The position numbers and the translations under genes were made by a program. From Bacillota bacterium (lineage in GTDB: Bacteria > Bacillota_E > Symbiobacteriia > Symbiobacteriales > Symbiobacteriaceae), in assembly GCA_003242675.1 (NCBI GenBank), contig QGVE01000006.1:1-45626 (forward strand): DNA of 45,626 bases, in the 5' to 3' direction. Positions 26,664-36,009 of the stretch are shown here, in pieces. The notes under the pieces are model-generated. The model saw only the letters and a program-made list of their open reading frames with translations, did not search any database and had not been told where the DNA came from. Positions within the stretch are counted from its first letter, which is position 1. Each line of letters starts with the position of its first letter.

Positions 26664-27569
26664 CTACCTCAGCACGATCGCCGTGATGGTCAGCAGGGAG
26701 AACGCGACGCTGAGGTATCCGTTCACGTTGAAGAAGGCCGTATCCACCCGGCTCATGTCCTGCGGCGAGATGATGCTGTGCTCGTAGTGGAGCAGCCCCG
26801 CCACCAGCGCCCATGCGGCCAGGTACAGCCACGAGGCCAGCGGCCAGGCCGTCGGAGGCCAGAGCGCGCCGGGCAGGAGCCCGGCCACGACGCCCAGCAG
26901 CCCGGCGAGCCCGACCACCCCCAGGTGCAGGGCCCGGGAGATGTGCAGGGCGGCGGCGAGCCCGAAGCGGGCCGGGATCGAATGCACCCCGTTGGCCCGG
27001 TCCGCCTCCATGTCCTGCGTGCCGTAGATGATGTCGAAGCCGGCGTTCCACAGCGTGATCAGGGCGACCAGGACGAGGAGCTCCGGCCCCACGGCGCCCC
27101 GCACGGCGATGTACGCCCCGAAGGCCCCCCACGAGACGGCGAGCCCGAGCCACACATGGCAGAGCCAGGTGAACCGCTTGGTGAACGGGTAGATGGTGAA
27201 GGTCAGCACGGCCAGCGGGAAGAGCTTCACGGCCAGGGGGTGCAGGTTGGCCGCCGCCACCAGGAGCAGGACCAAGGCCACGGCCACGTAGGCCCAGACC
27301 TCGCCCCGCGTGATCTTCCCGGACGGAAGATGGCGCATGGCGGTCCGGGGCGTCTTGCGGTCGATGTCCTCGTCGAAAAGCCGGTTCATCGCCATGGCCG
27401 CGGTGCGGGCGCCCGCCATGGCGACCGTGATCCAGAAGAGCTGGCGCCCGGTGGGCCAGCCCCCGGCGGCCAGGAAGGCGCCCAGGTAGGCGAACGGCAG
27501 GTTCAGGACGGTGTGCTCGAACTTCACCAGCTCGGCGAAGGTCTTGACCTTCCGGAGGCCGGCGCTCAC
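26664..27569 (-). CDS. mqnP: UbiA-family prenyltransferase (menaquinone, MqnP-like)
   Basis: This integral membrane prenyltransferase attaches a polyprenyl chain to an aromatic ring. The 301 residues have about eight hydrophobic helices. The two Asp-rich motifs are N62-R63-x2-D66-x3-D70 and G-T-Q-D186-x3-D190. In the futalosine menaquinone route MqnP prenylates the naphthoate intermediate, and a UbiD decarboxylase gene lies two genes upstream, which supports this role. The GTG at 27569 overlaps the stop of the acetyltransferase gene (GTGA), with AAGGGG 6-7 nt upstream. A TTG two codons earlier is the alternative. UbiA itself (ubiquinone) is less likely in this lineage. Confidence 0.87.
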   Translation of the reverse strand: MSAGLRKVKTFAELVKFEHTVLNLPFAYLGAFLAAGGWPTGRQLFWITVAMAGARTAAMAMNRLFDEDIDRKTPRTAMRHLPSGKITRGEVWAYVAVALVLLLVAAANLHPLAVKLFPLAVLTFTIYPFTKRFTWLCHVWLGLAVSWGAFGAYIAVRGAVGPELLVLVALITLWNAGFDIIYGTQDMEADRANGVHSIPARFGLAAALHISRALHLGVVGLAGLLGVVAGLLPGALWPPTAWPLASWLYLAAWALVAGLLHYEHSIISPQDMSRVDTAFFNVNGYLSVAFSLLTITAIVLR

Positions 27570-28117
27570 GCGCAACGCCCCTTTCCGGCCCGGTACTCGT
27601 CGCGCAGGATCGCCATGATCAGCGCGTCGTAGTACCGGCCGTTGATGTAGCCGTAGGAGCGGAGCAGCCCCTCCCGCACGAAGCCGGCCTTCTCGTAGGC
27701 CCGGATCCCCGCCGCGTTCTCGGCGTTCACGATCAGCCAGATCCGGTTCAGGTTGAACTGCTCAAAGCCCACCTGGACGAGCAGCCGCACGGCATCGGTG
27801 CCGTAGCCCTTTCCCCGGTACTCCCCCTCGCCGATCAGGATCGCCAGTTCGGCGGACCGGGCGACGTGATTGAAGTTGCGCAGGGTGCAGCCCCCGATGT
27901 GCTTGCCGTTCTCCAGCGCCTCGATGGCCCACTCCACGTGGCTCTGGGTGGAGGAGGCCGAAAGCTCCAGGTACTGGCGAATCTCCTCCCGGGAGAGGCG
28001 GCCGGGCCGCATCCCGAGGGTATCGGTGACGGCCGGGTCGTTCATCCAGCGATAGCGGTCCTCCAGGTCCCGGACGGGATCGACCCGGCGAAGCCGCACA
28101 AGCCGGCCCGTGTACAT
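27566..28117 (-). CDS. GNAT-family N-acetyltransferase (RimJ/SpeG-like)
   Basis: The 183-residue protein has the GNAT acetyl-CoA loop as GEYRGKGYGTDAV (about 97-109), preceded by the AELAILIGE strand and followed by NAENAAGIRAYEKAGF. It resembles RimJ/RimL and spermidine acetyltransferases; the acceptor cannot be read from sequence. It is translationally coupled to the prenyltransferase by a GTGA overlap and lies 24 bp after the UbiD-family gene. It is thus embedded in a menaquinone operon with no obvious reason. The ATG at 28117 has GGGGAGGGG upstream. Confidence 0.85.
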   Translation of the reverse strand: MYTGRLVRLRRVDPVRDLEDRYRWMNDPAVTDTLGMRPGRLSREEIRQYLELSASSTQSHVEWAIEALENGKHIGGCTLRNFNHVARSAELAILIGEGEYRGKGYGTDAVRLLVQVGFEQFNLNRIWLIVNAENAAGIRAYEKAGFVREGLLRSYGYINGRYYDALIMAILRDEYRAGKGRCA

Positions 28118-28141
28118 GTCAACCCCTCCCCCCGTCGCAAC

Positions 28142-29596
28142 CTAGAAGCCGTATTCCTTCCAGCGGGCGGTCACCCGCTCCTTGATCTCCGGCGACATCT
28201 CGATCTCTTCCGGCCACGGGCGGGGGTGCCCCTCCTCCGGCCACTTGCGCGTGGCGTCGATGCCCATCTTCGAGCCGTAGCGCCAGACCGGCGAGGCGTG
28301 GTCGAGGTCGTCCACGGGCCCTTCGGCGAAGAAGACGTCCCGCTTCGGGTCGATGTTGCCCGCCACGTACCAGAAGACCTCGCTGTAGTTGTTCAGGTCG
28401 ATGTGCTCGTCCACCACGATGATGCACTTGGACAGCATCATCAGCCCGAGGCCCCACAGGCCGTGGACGACCTTGCGGGCGTGGCCGGGGTAGCGCTTCT
28501 TGATCTTGACCAGCACGCAGTTGTGGAAGCCGCCCTCGACCGGCATGTTGTAGTCGATGATCTCGGGCATGAAGAGCTGCAGGAGCGGCAGGAAGATGCG
28601 CTCCGTGGCCTTGCCCAGGTACGCGTCCTCCATCGGCGGCTTGCCCACCACCGTGGCCGGGTAGATCGCGTCCCTGCGGTGCGTGATGGCGGTGACGTGG
28701 AAGACCGGGTAGGGATCCACGGGGCTGTAGAACCCGGTGTGGTCGCCGAAGGGGCCCTCCGGCCGGAGCGGCTCGGCGGTGTCCACGTACCCCTCCAGGA
28801 TGAAGTCGGCGTGCGCGGGGACCTCGAGGTCAATGGTCTTGCACTTCACCAGCTCCACCGGCTCGCCCCGCAGGAAGCCGGCGAACATCAGCTCCGGAAT
28901 CGCCGGCGGCAGCGGGGCGCTCGCCGTGTAGATGGTGACCGGGTCTCCGCCCAGCGCCACGGCCACGGGCATGCGGGTGTCCCCGTAGGCGTCGTAGTGG
29001 CGCTGCCCGTCCTTGTGCTTGTGCCAGTGCATCCCGGTGGTGCGCTTGTCGTACACCTGCATCCGGTACATGCCGATGTTCCGGATCCCGGTCACGGGAT
29101 CGCGGGTGATGACGTTGGGCAGCGTGATGAACGGCCCGGCATCCTTCGGCCAGGTGGTCAGGATGGGCAGCTTGTACAGGTCCACGTCGTCGCCGGTCAG
29201 CACGACCTCCTGGCAGGGAGCCCGGCTGACCAGCCGGGGCGCCATGGACTTGGCGATCTCCATCAGCTTCATGCCCTGGCCGAGCTTGTCCAGCAGGCCG
29301 CCGCCAGCGGTCGGCAGCTTCAGCAGCTCGCGGATGCGCTGGGCGATCTCGTCCAGGTGGTTCACGCCCAGCGCGAGGCAGATCCGCTCCATGGACCCCA
29401 GGGCGTTGGTGAGCACCGGGAACTCGGAGCCCTCGACGTTCTCAAACAGGAGCGCCGGACCGCCGCCGGGCATCTTGCAGACCCGGTCGGTGATCTCGGC
29501 GATCTCCAGGTAGGGGCTGACCGGCGCCTTGATGCGCTTCAGCCACCCCCGCTTCTCACAGGCGGCGATGAACTCGTGGAGGTCGCGAAATGCCAC
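28142..29596 (-). CDS. mqnL: UbiD-family decarboxylase (menaquinone, MqnL-like)
   Basis: This prenylated-FMN-dependent decarboxylase has 484 residues, the usual length. Recognisable UbiD segments are GGGPALLFENVEG near the N-terminus, YRMQVYDKRTTGMHWH in the middle, and EGPFGDHTGFYSP around the active site. It probably decarboxylates the prenylated naphthoate in the futalosine pathway, acting after the MqnP-type enzyme encoded in the same operon. The GTG at 29596 has GAGGGG upstream. The 120-bp gap to the upstream spoIIIE gene holds a small hairpin only. MqnL versus other UbiD substrates is inferred from context. Confidence 0.87.
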   Translation of the reverse strand: MAFRDLHEFIAACEKRGWLKRIKAPVSPYLEIAEITDRVCKMPGGGPALLFENVEGSEFPVLTNALGSMERICLALGVNHLDEIAQRIRELLKLPTAGGGLLDKLGQGMKLMEIAKSMAPRLVSRAPCQEVVLTGDDVDLYKLPILTTWPKDAGPFITLPNVITRDPVTGIRNIGMYRMQVYDKRTTGMHWHKHKDGQRHYDAYGDTRMPVAVALGGDPVTIYTASAPLPPAIPELMFAGFLRGEPVELVKCKTIDLEVPAHADFILEGYVDTAEPLRPEGPFGDHTGFYSPVDPYPVFHVTAITHRRDAIYPATVVGKPPMEDAYLGKATERIFLPLLQLFMPEIIDYNMPVEGGFHNCVLVKIKKRYPGHARKVVHGLWGLGLMMLSKCIIVVDEHIDLNNYSEVFWYVAGNIDPKRDVFFAEGPVDDLDHASPVWRYGSKMGIDATRKWPEEGHPRPWPEEIEMSPEIKERVTARWKEYGF

Positions 29597-29685
29597 GCAG
29601 CGTCAACCCCTCATCAGAACCTTGGCGCAAGTCGCCCCCCAGTGTAGCGCCGGCGGGGTGCGGCGTCAACGCGCGCCGCGCAGGC

Positions 29686-29701
29686 TGTCCGCTTCCGGAC
29701 A
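29686..29701 (-). terminator. Weak hairpin after spoIIIE
   Basis: TGTCCG and CGGACA pair as a 6-bp stem with a CTTC loop, 15 bp after the stop of the translocase gene. No T-run follows. I see nothing else in the 120-bp gap. Confidence 0.3.
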
Positions 29702-29716
29702 CAAGTTGGCAGCCGC

Positions 29717-32170
29717 CTACTCCTCGCCCGTCGAGGCCACTTCCGCCTGCGCCCCGGCCTTGCCGAACAGCTCCTGCCACTGGGGCATGGTCAGGTAGAC
29801 CTCCCGCGGCTTCGAACCCTGGTGCGGGCCGATGAAGCCCCGCTCCTCCATCATGTCGATGAGGCGGGCGGCCTTCGTGTAGTTGCAGCGCAGGCGCCGC
29901 TGCAGGAGCGAGACCGACGCCTGGCCGTGCTCGACCACGATGCGGCACGCCTCCGGGAAGGCCTCGTCCAGGGCCGAGGTGGACTCCCGATCGGCGGAGC
30001 CCTGGGCGCGGCGGGAGGCGCCCTCCACCTCCACCTCCTGTGCGGTGTAGACGGGCTGCCCCTGTGCCTTGACGAACTGGACGATCCGGTCGATCTCCCG
30101 CTCGTCGATGAAGGCCCCCTGCACGCGGATGGCCTTCGAGTGGCCGGCGGGGTGGTAGAGCATGTCGCCCTTGCCCAGCAGCCGCTCCGCGCCCGCGTAA
30201 TCCAGGATCACCCGCGAGTCGACCTGCGAGGAGACGGCGAACGCGATGCGCGAGGGGATGTTGGCCTTGATCAGGCCGGTGATGACGTCGACCCGCGGCG
30301 ACTGGGTCGCGATCACCAGGTGCATGCCGCAGGCACGGGCCATCTGGGCCAGGCGGCAGATCGAGTCCTCCACGTCCACCGGCGCGACCATCATCAGGTC
30401 CGCCAGCTCATCGATGAAGATGACCACGTAGGGCAGCGGCTGGCGCGGATGCTCCGGGTCGGGTCCGGGATCCTCCCGCACCAGCTGATTGTATTGGGCG
30501 ATGTTGCGCACGCCGGCGGCCGCGAAGAGCTCGTACCGGTTCTCCATCTCCTTGACGGCGCCCTTCAGGTAGCCAGCGGCCTTCTTCGCATCGGTGATCA
30601 CCGGCGCCATCAGGTGCGGAATGCCGTTGTAGATCGAGAGCTCGACCATCTTCGGGTCGATCATCATCATCTTGACCTCGTCCGGCCGGGCCCGGAACAG
30701 CAGCGAGCAGATGATCGTGTTCATGCAGACCGACTTGCCGGACCCGGTCGAGCCCGCGATCAGAAGGTGCGGCATCTTGGCCAGGTCCCCGACGACCGGG
30801 TTGCCCGCCTGGTCCTTCCCGAAGACGACCGCCAGCTTGGAGGTGGCGTTCAGCCAGGCCGGCGTCTCCATGACCTCGCGGAGGTACACCGGGAGCCGCA
30901 CCTTGTTGGGCACCTCGATGCCCACGGCGGACTTGCCCGGGATCGGCGCCTCGATGCGGACCTCCTCCGCCGCCAGGGCCAGGGCGATGTCGTCGGCCAG
31001 CGACGTGAACTTGTGCACCCGCACCCCGGGGCCGGGCTGGAGCTCGTACCGGGTCACCGCGGGGCCCGGGCTGATCTCCACGACGCGCGCCTCCACGCCG
31101 AAGCTGGCGAGGGTGCGCTCCAGGAGCTGCGCCTGGGCCAGGTGGTCCTGGTGGCTCTGCTGCCCCTTGTGCTCCGGCTTCGACAGCAGGGTGATGGGCG
31201 GAAGCTGGTAGGGCCGGCCCAGCCTCTCCGGGTCGATCGCCAGCTGCCCCTTCTCGCCCTCCACCAGCGGCAGGGACGGCGTCCCCGCGGAAGGACCCGG
31301 CGCTGCGGCCGCATCCGGCCGGGGCGCCGTCCCGCCGTTGGCCGCCGGGGCCTCCCCGCCGGCACCTGCCGGCACGCCGGCCGCGCCCGCCGCCCGGGCC
31401 GGTTCTGCAGCCGCGGGCTCGGGCTGCCGGATGACCGGCGCCGGCCGTTCCTCGCCCGGCGAAACGCCGGTCTTGCCCTTCCGGTCTTCGATCGTGTTGA
31501 GCTCCTCCGTCGCCGCCTGGCGCACGCGGCGCGGCGGCTCCTCCGCCTCCGCCTCGCTTTCCTCCGGCTGCGGCTTCATCAGCTCCACGAAGTCGTCGGC
31601 CAGCGCCCGGGCGCCGCGGGCACCGGCGACGAACCGGGCCCTGACCCACTCCAGCAGGCCCCCCAGCGAGAGGCCCGTCGTCAGGACCAGCCCCACCAGG
31701 GCCGCGGTCGCGGCGAAGACCCAGCGGCCCGCCTCGCCGAAGGCGCGCGTGAGCGGGGCGGCAAGGCCGAGGCCGACCAGCCCCCCGCCCAGGCCCCGCC
31801 GGGCGTTCTCGATGTCGCCGCCTCCCGGGACGTGGCCCTGGGTCACCAGCTGCAGGATGAGCTCAAACGCCAGCAGGAGCAGGACGAAGCCCCAGGCCTG
31901 CCGCCCCCACCGGAGAGGGCGCCGGTGGTAGCGCAGGTAGATGAGGTACAGCCCGAGCCAGACCAACAGGGCCGAAAGCACCCAGGCGCCCACCTGCCCC
32001 GCGAGGGCCCTCAGGCCCAGGCTGAGCAGGTCACCCAGCGCGCCGCCGCCCTTGCCGGCCAGCGACAGCAGGAACCAGGCCCCCAGCGCGGCGATCAGGA
32101 GGCCGCGCACCTCCTGGTGGAGTCCCGCTCCCTCCTGCCCCGCTTTGCCGGCCGTCCGCCGCTGCGCCAC
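29717..32170 (-). CDS. spoIIIE: DNA translocase FtsK/SpoIIIE
   Basis: This septal DNA pump moves the chromosome during division or into the forespore. The 817 residues have an N-terminal membrane domain with about four helices (to about 180). A Pro/Ala/Glu linker (about 190-310), the alpha/beta motor and a C-terminal gamma winged-helix domain follow. The motor has Walker A GSTGSGKS near 475 and Walker [12 protein letters not shown] near 585; the gamma domain contains [19 protein letters not shown] use the GTG at 32170 with GGAGG 8 nt upstream and discard an open-frame extension to 32245. Its place after rnj-tepA-ylzJ matches the SpoIIIE locus of Bacillus. Confidence 0.93.
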   Translation of the reverse strand: MAQRRTAGKAGQEGAGLHQEVRGLLIAALGAWFLLSLAGKGGGALGDLLSLGLRALAGQVGAWVLSALLVWLGLYLIYLRYHRRPLRWGRQAWGFVLLLLAFELILQLVTQGHVPGGGDIENARRGLGGGLVGLGLAAPLTRAFGEAGRWVFAATAALVGLVLTTGLSLGGLLEWVRARFVAGARGARALADDFVELMKPQPEESEAEAEEPPRRVRQAATEELNTIEDRKGKTGVSPGEERPAPVIRQPEPAAAEPARAAGAAGVPAGAGGEAPAANGGTAPRPDAAAAPGPSAGTPSLPLVEGEKGQLAIDPERLGRPYQLPPITLLSKPEHKGQQSHQDHLAQAQLLERTLASFGVEARVVEISPGPAVTRYELQPGPGVRVHKFTSLADDIALALAAEEVRIEAPIPGKSAVGIEVPNKVRLPVYLREVMETPAWLNATSKLAVVFGKDQAGNPVVGDLAKMPHLLIAGSTGSGKSVCMNTIICSLLFRARPDEVKMMMIDPKMVELSIYNGIPHLMAPVITDAKKAAGYLKGAVKEMENRYELFAAAGVRNIAQYNQLVREDPGPDPEHPRQPLPYVVIFIDELADLMMVAPVDVEDSICRLAQMARACGMHLVIATQSPRVDVITGLIKANIPSRIAFAVSSQVDSRVILDYAGAERLLGKGDMLYHPAGHSKAIRVQGAFIDEREIDRIVQFVKAQGQPVYTAQEVEVEGASRRAQGSADRESTSALDEAFPEACRIVVEHGQASVSLLQRRLRCNYTKAARLIDMMEERGFIGPHQGSKPREVYLTMPQWQELFGKAGAQAEVASTGEE

Positions 32171-32213
32171 ACTCGACCCCTCCGAATCTCCAAAGGTTGG
32201 ATGCCATGGGTTC

Positions 32214-32222
32214 ATTATACCA
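32214..32222 (-). promoter_or_regulatory. Extended -10 promoter of spoIIIE
   Basis: TGG-TATAAT on the minus strand gives a perfect -10 with the TGn extension, 44 bp before the GTG start. No -35 match is visible. It lies just after the T-rich end of the fur terminator. Confidence 0.6.
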
Positions 32223-32224
32223 CA

Positions 32225-32259
32225 CAGAAAAGGACCGGTGCGCACCGCTGCGACCGGCC
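32225..32259 (-). terminator. Probable terminator of fur
   Basis: Downstream of the fur stop a GC-rich imperfect hairpin (core CCGGT / ACCGG, with further internal pairing) is followed by CCTTTTCT on the minus strand. The stem is short, so confidence is moderate. Confidence 0.45.
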
Positions 32260-32269
32260 CGTGCCTGCC

Positions 32270-32734
32270 CTATCCGCTTGCTTCGCTTGCGCCTGCTGCC
32301 GCCTGCTGGCACTCCGCACAGACGCCGTAGAACTTGGCCACGTGATCGGTGATCTGAAACCCCGTCTTGCGGCGGATCGTCTCCTCCAGGGCGACCAGGA
32401 GCTCGTCCTCGAACTCCGTGATCTTGCCGCACTTCTGGCAGACGAGGTGGTGGTGATGCGGGCTGTCATCGTCGCGGATCTCGTACCTGGCCCTGCCGTC
32501 GCCGAAGTCGACCTTCTTGAGGACGTCGATCTCCTCCAGCAGCTCCAGCGTGCGGTAGACCGTGGCGATGCCGTTGGTGGGGTGCGTCTCCCGCAGCATG
32601 GCGAACACATCGTCGGCGGAGAGGTGGCGCCCCCTGTTCATGAGGAAGATGGCAATAATCGCCCAGCGCTGGGGCGTCAGCTTGTGGCCCCGCTCCAGCA
32701 GCCGGGTATAGACGTCCTTCAACATCAGGGCCAT
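32270..32734 (-). CDS. fur: Fur-family metal-dependent regulator
   Basis: The 154-residue protein has an N-terminal winged helix (about 1-85, with LTPQRWAII and NGIATVYRTLELL) and a C-terminal dimerisation/metal domain. The structural zinc ligands are present as C99-x2-C102 and C139-x2-C142. A run of four His at 93-96 provides regulatory-site ligands. Fur, Zur and PerR cannot be told apart safely; the HHHH run and general form fit Fur best. The ATG at 32734 has GAGGTGATC upstream; a frame extension to 32818 lacks a domain. A Fur-box-like palindrome inside its own promoter suggests autoregulation. Confidence 0.87.
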   Translation of the reverse strand: MALMLKDVYTRLLERGHKLTPQRWAIIAIFLMNRGRHLSADDVFAMLRETHPTNGIATVYRTLELLEEIDVLKKVDFGDGRARYEIRDDDSPHHHHLVCQKCGKITEFEDELLVALEETIRRKTGFQITDHVAKFYGVCAECQQAAAGASEASG

Positions 32735-32823
32735 ACTGATCACCTCTTTCTCCAGCCCTTCCCCTGCACACTTCGGGCGAGGGGGGCTGGATTCCTTCCT
32801 TCTTCCGGCCAATCTCACTTCCC

Positions 32824-32852
32824 ATGGTAAACGAGAATCATTCTAAATACAA
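32824..32852 (-). promoter_or_regulatory. fur promoter with a Fur-box-like operator in the spacer
   Basis: On the minus strand TTGTAT (32847-32852) and TACCAT (32824-32829) are separated by 17 bp. The spacer holds AGAAT-C-ATTCT (32834-32844), a perfect 5-1-5 palindrome that fits the core of the 7-1-7 Fur/PerR box. Binding there would block RNA polymerase. The leader to the ATG is about 80 nt. Confidence 0.55.
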
Positions 32853-32896
32853 GGGCCGGCTGCGCGCAAAATGCGCGGGCCTGCCCGGTTTCACCG

Positions 32897-33133
32897 TCAG
32901 CCCGGCCGCAAGGGCACCCGGGCGCCGGGCTGGAAGCGGGGATCCAGGTAGTCCCGGGCCTGGCCGGAGATCAGCCGCATCACGGTACCCAAGCCGTCCG
33001 GCCCCGGCAGGACCAGCACCAGCCGCCCGTCCACCACCGCCTCCTGCAGCCGGGGGGGATCGCCGCCCGCCCCGGCCATGACCACCTCGATCGGCACGAC
33101 CGACCACAGGAGCACCGGCCCGCACTCCGTCAT
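32897..33133 (-). CDS. ylzJ: YlzJ-like small protein
   Basis: This 78-residue protein starts at an ATG at 33133 that overlaps the tepA stop as ATGA. It contains [10 protein letters not shown], an LVLVLPGP strand and the ending [16 protein letters not shown], which is how YlzJ-like proteins of Bacillota end (DYLDPxFQPG). The function is unknown. The gene is easily missed because its reading frame is open far upstream through tepA. Its position directly after tepA is conserved with B. subtilis. Confidence 0.82.
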   Translation of the reverse strand: MTECGPVLLWSVVPIEVVMAGAGGDPPRLQEAVVDGRLVLVLPGPDGLGTVMRLISGQARDYLDPRFQPGARVPLRPG

Positions 33134-33918
33134 TGGGCCACCTCCGGCCGCGCCCCGCGCCGGGCGGCGATCAGCTGGTTCAGCTTGGCGATGGCGTGGG
33201 ATAGGCCGCCGACCTCGTCGATCAGCCCCTCCCGGACGGCGTCCGGCCCGACCACGACCGTGCCGACGTCCCGCGCCAGCTCTCCCGTGCGGAACATCAG
33301 CTCCCGGAACCGCTCCTCCTTGATGCGGGAGTTGTTCACCACGAAGCGGATGACCCGGTCCTGCATCTTGTCCAGGTACTCGTAGGTCTGCGGCACCCCG
33401 ATCACCAGCCCCGTGAGCCGGATGGGGTGGATGGTCATCGTCGCGGTGGCCGCGATGAACGAATAGGTGGTGCTCACGGCGATGGGCACGCCGATGGAGT
33501 GCCCGCCGCCCAGCACCAGGGAGACGGAGGGCTTCGACAGGCTGGCGATCATCTCGGCGATGGCCAGTCCGGCCTCCACGTCGCCGCCCACGGTGTTCAG
33601 CACCAGCAGCAGCCCCTCGATCTCGGGGCTCTGCTCCACGGCCACCAGCTGCGGGATGATGTGCTCGTACTTCGTCGTCTTGTTCTGCGGGGGCAGGGCG
33701 AGGTGGCCCTCGATCTGGCCGATGATGGTCAGGAGGTGGATGTTGGACGTGATCTGGGGCACCCGGGCCGTCCCCAGCGCCTCCAGGTTCTCCAGGGGCT
33801 CGTTCTTGGGAAGCAGCGGCACCTCCGGAGCCGGCTGGGTGGGCGCTCCGGGATCGGGGTCCGGAAGGACGCCGGGGACGGATTCGGACGGGGAATCCTG
33901 TGCATCGAACAACCGCAT
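33130..33918 (-). CDS. tepA: ClpP-like protease TepA
   Basis: The 262-residue protein has a ClpP/crotonase-like serine protease fold. The nucleophile is S141 in GGGHSIGVP, the His is H164 in TIHPIR, and the oxyanion loop is [10 protein letters not shown]. The N-terminal 40 residues are Pro/Asp-rich and look disordered. TepA of B. subtilis is a cytoplasmic germination and secretion-related protease. The ATG at 33918 has GAGGAGC upstream. The gene lies downstream of the rnj terminator, so it probably has its own promoter, which I cannot identify in the very GC-rich 33919-34030 gap. Confidence 0.88.
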   Translation of the reverse strand: MRLFDAQDSPSESVPGVLPDPDPGAPTQPAPEVPLLPKNEPLENLEALGTARVPQITSNIHLLTIIGQIEGHLALPPQNKTTKYEHIIPQLVAVEQSPEIEGLLLVLNTVGGDVEAGLAIAEMIASLSKPSVSLVLGGGHSIGVPIAVSTTYSFIAATATMTIHPIRLTGLVIGVPQTYEYLDKMQDRVIRFVVNNSRIKEERFRELMFRTGELARDVGTVVVGPDAVREGLIDEVGGLSHAIAKLNQLIAARRGARPEVAQ

Positions 33919-33992
33919 TCACGCTCCTCGGGACTAGTATCCGCCGCCGGCCCGGCGAGCATCCGTCCCGCCGGGCCCGGCGCGCGGAAACC

Positions 33993-34010
33993 GCCCGGCG
34001 CGCGCCGGGC
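33993..34010. repeat. 18-bp GC palindrome upstream of tepA
   Basis: GCCCGGCGC followed by its own reverse complement forms a perfect palindrome in the gap between rnj and tepA. Everything in this stretch is G or C. It could be an operator or cruciform, but base composition alone makes such palindromes likely. Confidence 0.3.
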
Positions 34011-34030
34011 GCGCCGGCGCCCCGGACACG

Positions 34031-34057
34031 GAAAAGGGGCGAGGTCGCCCTCGCCCC
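34031..34057 (-). terminator. Rho-independent terminator of rnj
   Basis: A perfect 9-bp stem (GGGGCGAGG / CCTCGCCCC) with a 4-nt loop is followed by TTTTCC on the minus strand, 17 bp after the rnj stop. Confidence 0.85.
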
Positions 34058-34073
34058 GGGAAAGCATGATTTC

Positions 34074-35750
34074 CTAGATCTCGATGATAATCGGAAGGAT
34101 CATCGGCCGGCGGTGGGTCTTCTCGTACAGGTACTTGGAAAGCACGTCCCGAACGGAGCTCTTCAGCACCGCCCACTCCGGCAGGCCCCGCCGCATCTGC
34201 TCGGCCAGGGTGCGCCGGACCCGCTCCTTCGCCTCCTCCAGCAGTCCCTCGGACTCCCGCACGTAGACGAATCCCCGGCTGACGATGTCGGGACCGCCCA
34301 CGATGGTCCCTTCCTCCTGATCCACCGCCACCACGACGATCAGGATGCCCTCCTGGGCCAGCTGCTTGCGATCCCGCAGCACGATGTTGCCGACGTCGCC
34401 GACGCCCAGCCCGTCCACCAGCACCTGACCCGACGTCACCTTCCCGGCGATCTGGGCGGAGTTCCGGGTGAACTCAAAGACCGTCCCGTTCTCGCCGATC
34501 AGGATGTTCTCGCTGGGGATGCCGCACTCCTCGGCGAGCTGCTTGTGCTTCAGCAGCATCCGGTACTCGCCGTGGATCGGCACGAAGAACTTCGGCCGGG
34601 TGAGGTTGATCATCAGCTTCTGCTCTTCCTGGCTGCCGTGGCCCGAGACGTGGACGCCGGCATTGCGGTCGTAGATGACCTCCGCCCCGCGCCGGTACAG
34701 GTTGTTGATCGTGCGCGCGACCGATTTCTCATTGCCGGGAATGGCGGTGGCGGCGAAGAGCACGGTGTCGCCGGGAAAGAGCTCGATGGCCTTGTGGTCG
34801 TTGACGGCCATCCGGCTCAGCGCGGCCATGGGCTCGCCCTGCGAACCCGTGGTCAGGATGACCTGCTGATTGAGCGGCAGGCGCCGCAGCTCGTCCACGG
34901 AGACGATGACGCCGTCGGGCACGTGGAGGTAGCCGAGATCCAGCGCGATCCGCACCGTGTTCTCCATGGAGCGGCCGACGACCGCGACCTTCTTGCCCAT
35001 CTCGGCGGCGAGCTCCATCGCCTGCTGCAAGCGGTGGATGTTGGAGGCGAAGGTCGCCATCAGGATGCGGCCCTTGGCCTGCCGGAACACCCGCTCCATG
35101 TTCGGGCGGACCGAGCGCTCCGAAGGCGTGTACCCCGGCCGTTCGGCGTTGGTGGAGTCGGAGAGCAGGGCCAGGACGCCCCTCTTCCCCAGTTCGGTGA
35201 GCCGGCGGTAATCCGCGGGCTGGCCGTCGATCGGCGTTTGATCGAACTTGAAGTCGCCGGTGTGGATGATCGTCCCGACGGGTGTGGTTACGGCGATCGC
35301 ACAAGCGTCGGGGATGGAGTGGTTGACCCGGATGAACTCGCAGGTGAAGGGGCCGAGCCTCACCTGGTCCCCGGCCCGGACCGCCCGCGACTCGGGCGGC
35401 AGCTTCATGCCCATCTCGGCGAGCTTGCCCTCGATGAGACCGAGCGTCAGGCGGGTCGCGTAGACCGGAATGCTGATGTTGCGCAGGAGATAGGCAACGG
35501 CGCCGATATGGTCCTCGTGACCGTGCGTGATCAGGATTCCGCGGACCTTTTCCTTGTTCTCCAGGAGGTAGGTGAAATCCGGGATCACGATATCGATGCC
35601 GAGCATCTCCTCCTCCGGGAACGCGAGACCGGCGTCGATAACGATGATGTCATCCCTGTACTGGACGACCATGCAGTTCTTGCCGATCTCACCAAGTCCT
35701 CCCAGAGGAATAACGTACAGCTTCTCACTCTTTCCGCGGTGACGCGCCAA
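34074..35750 (-). CDS. rnj: Ribonuclease J
   Basis: RNase J is a metallo-beta-lactamase/beta-CASP nuclease with 5'-3' exonuclease and endonuclease activity in mRNA decay and rRNA maturation. The 558 residues contain LGGLGEIGKN at the N-terminus, the zinc motif H76-x-H78-x-D80-H81 and the HTGDFKFDQTP segment. The beta-CASP region (SDSTNAERPG, ATFASNIHR, TTGSQGEP, VSGHGSQEE) and a C-terminal domain ending in PIIIEI follow. I choose the TTG at 35750 with AAGGGGG upstream. A TTG at 35810 would add 20 residues that the family lacks. Its place before tepA corresponds to rnjB in B. subtilis. Confidence 0.93.
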   Translation of the reverse strand: MARHRGKSEKLYVIPLGGLGEIGKNCMVVQYRDDIIVIDAGLAFPEEEMLGIDIVIPDFTYLLENKEKVRGILITHGHEDHIGAVAYLLRNISIPVYATRLTLGLIEGKLAEMGMKLPPESRAVRAGDQVRLGPFTCEFIRVNHSIPDACAIAVTTPVGTIIHTGDFKFDQTPIDGQPADYRRLTELGKRGVLALLSDSTNAERPGYTPSERSVRPNMERVFRQAKGRILMATFASNIHRLQQAMELAAEMGKKVAVVGRSMENTVRIALDLGYLHVPDGVIVSVDELRRLPLNQQVILTTGSQGEPMAALSRMAVNDHKAIELFPGDTVLFAATAIPGNEKSVARTINNLYRRGAEVIYDRNAGVHVSGHGSQEEQKLMINLTRPKFFVPIHGEYRMLLKHKQLAEECGIPSENILIGENGTVFEFTRNSAQIAGKVTSGQVLVDGLGVGDVGNIVLRDRKQLAQEGILIVVVAVDQEEGTIVGGPDIVSRGFVYVRESEGLLEEAKERVRRTLAEQMRRGLPEWAVLKSSVRDVLSKYLYEKTHRRPMILPIIIEI

Positions 35751-36009
35751 ACGAAATGGTTCCCCCTTCGTTGGACCCCTGGGATCCGTTCTGTAATCAC
35801 TGCACAGCAAAACAAACCCCCATCACCATCCCCACCAACGCCACACCGCGGTGCGCCACGTCGAGGTGGATAGGGGGCAGGAGGAAGAGCAACCGCATCG
35901 GTTGGGGCGACCGCCGCCGCAGCGCACCACCGCCGTCCCGGTGCGAGGGCACTCTGGATCGGCCGCCGTTCTCTTCTCCTGGTTCGCCGTTCAACTGACC
36001 TTCCTTCGG

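Noticed and set aside
32735..32818. N-terminal extension of Fur
   Set aside because: The 28 extra residues are basic and unconserved and would lie at the predicted transcript start. The ATG at 32734 has GAGGTGATC upstream.
35797..35994. Small minus-strand frame upstream of rnj ending in a hydrophobic 33-residue stretch
   Set aside because: The ATG at 35898 has no ribosome binding site, the longer frame is arginine-rich noise, and no family is recognisable. It probably belongs to the rnj leader.
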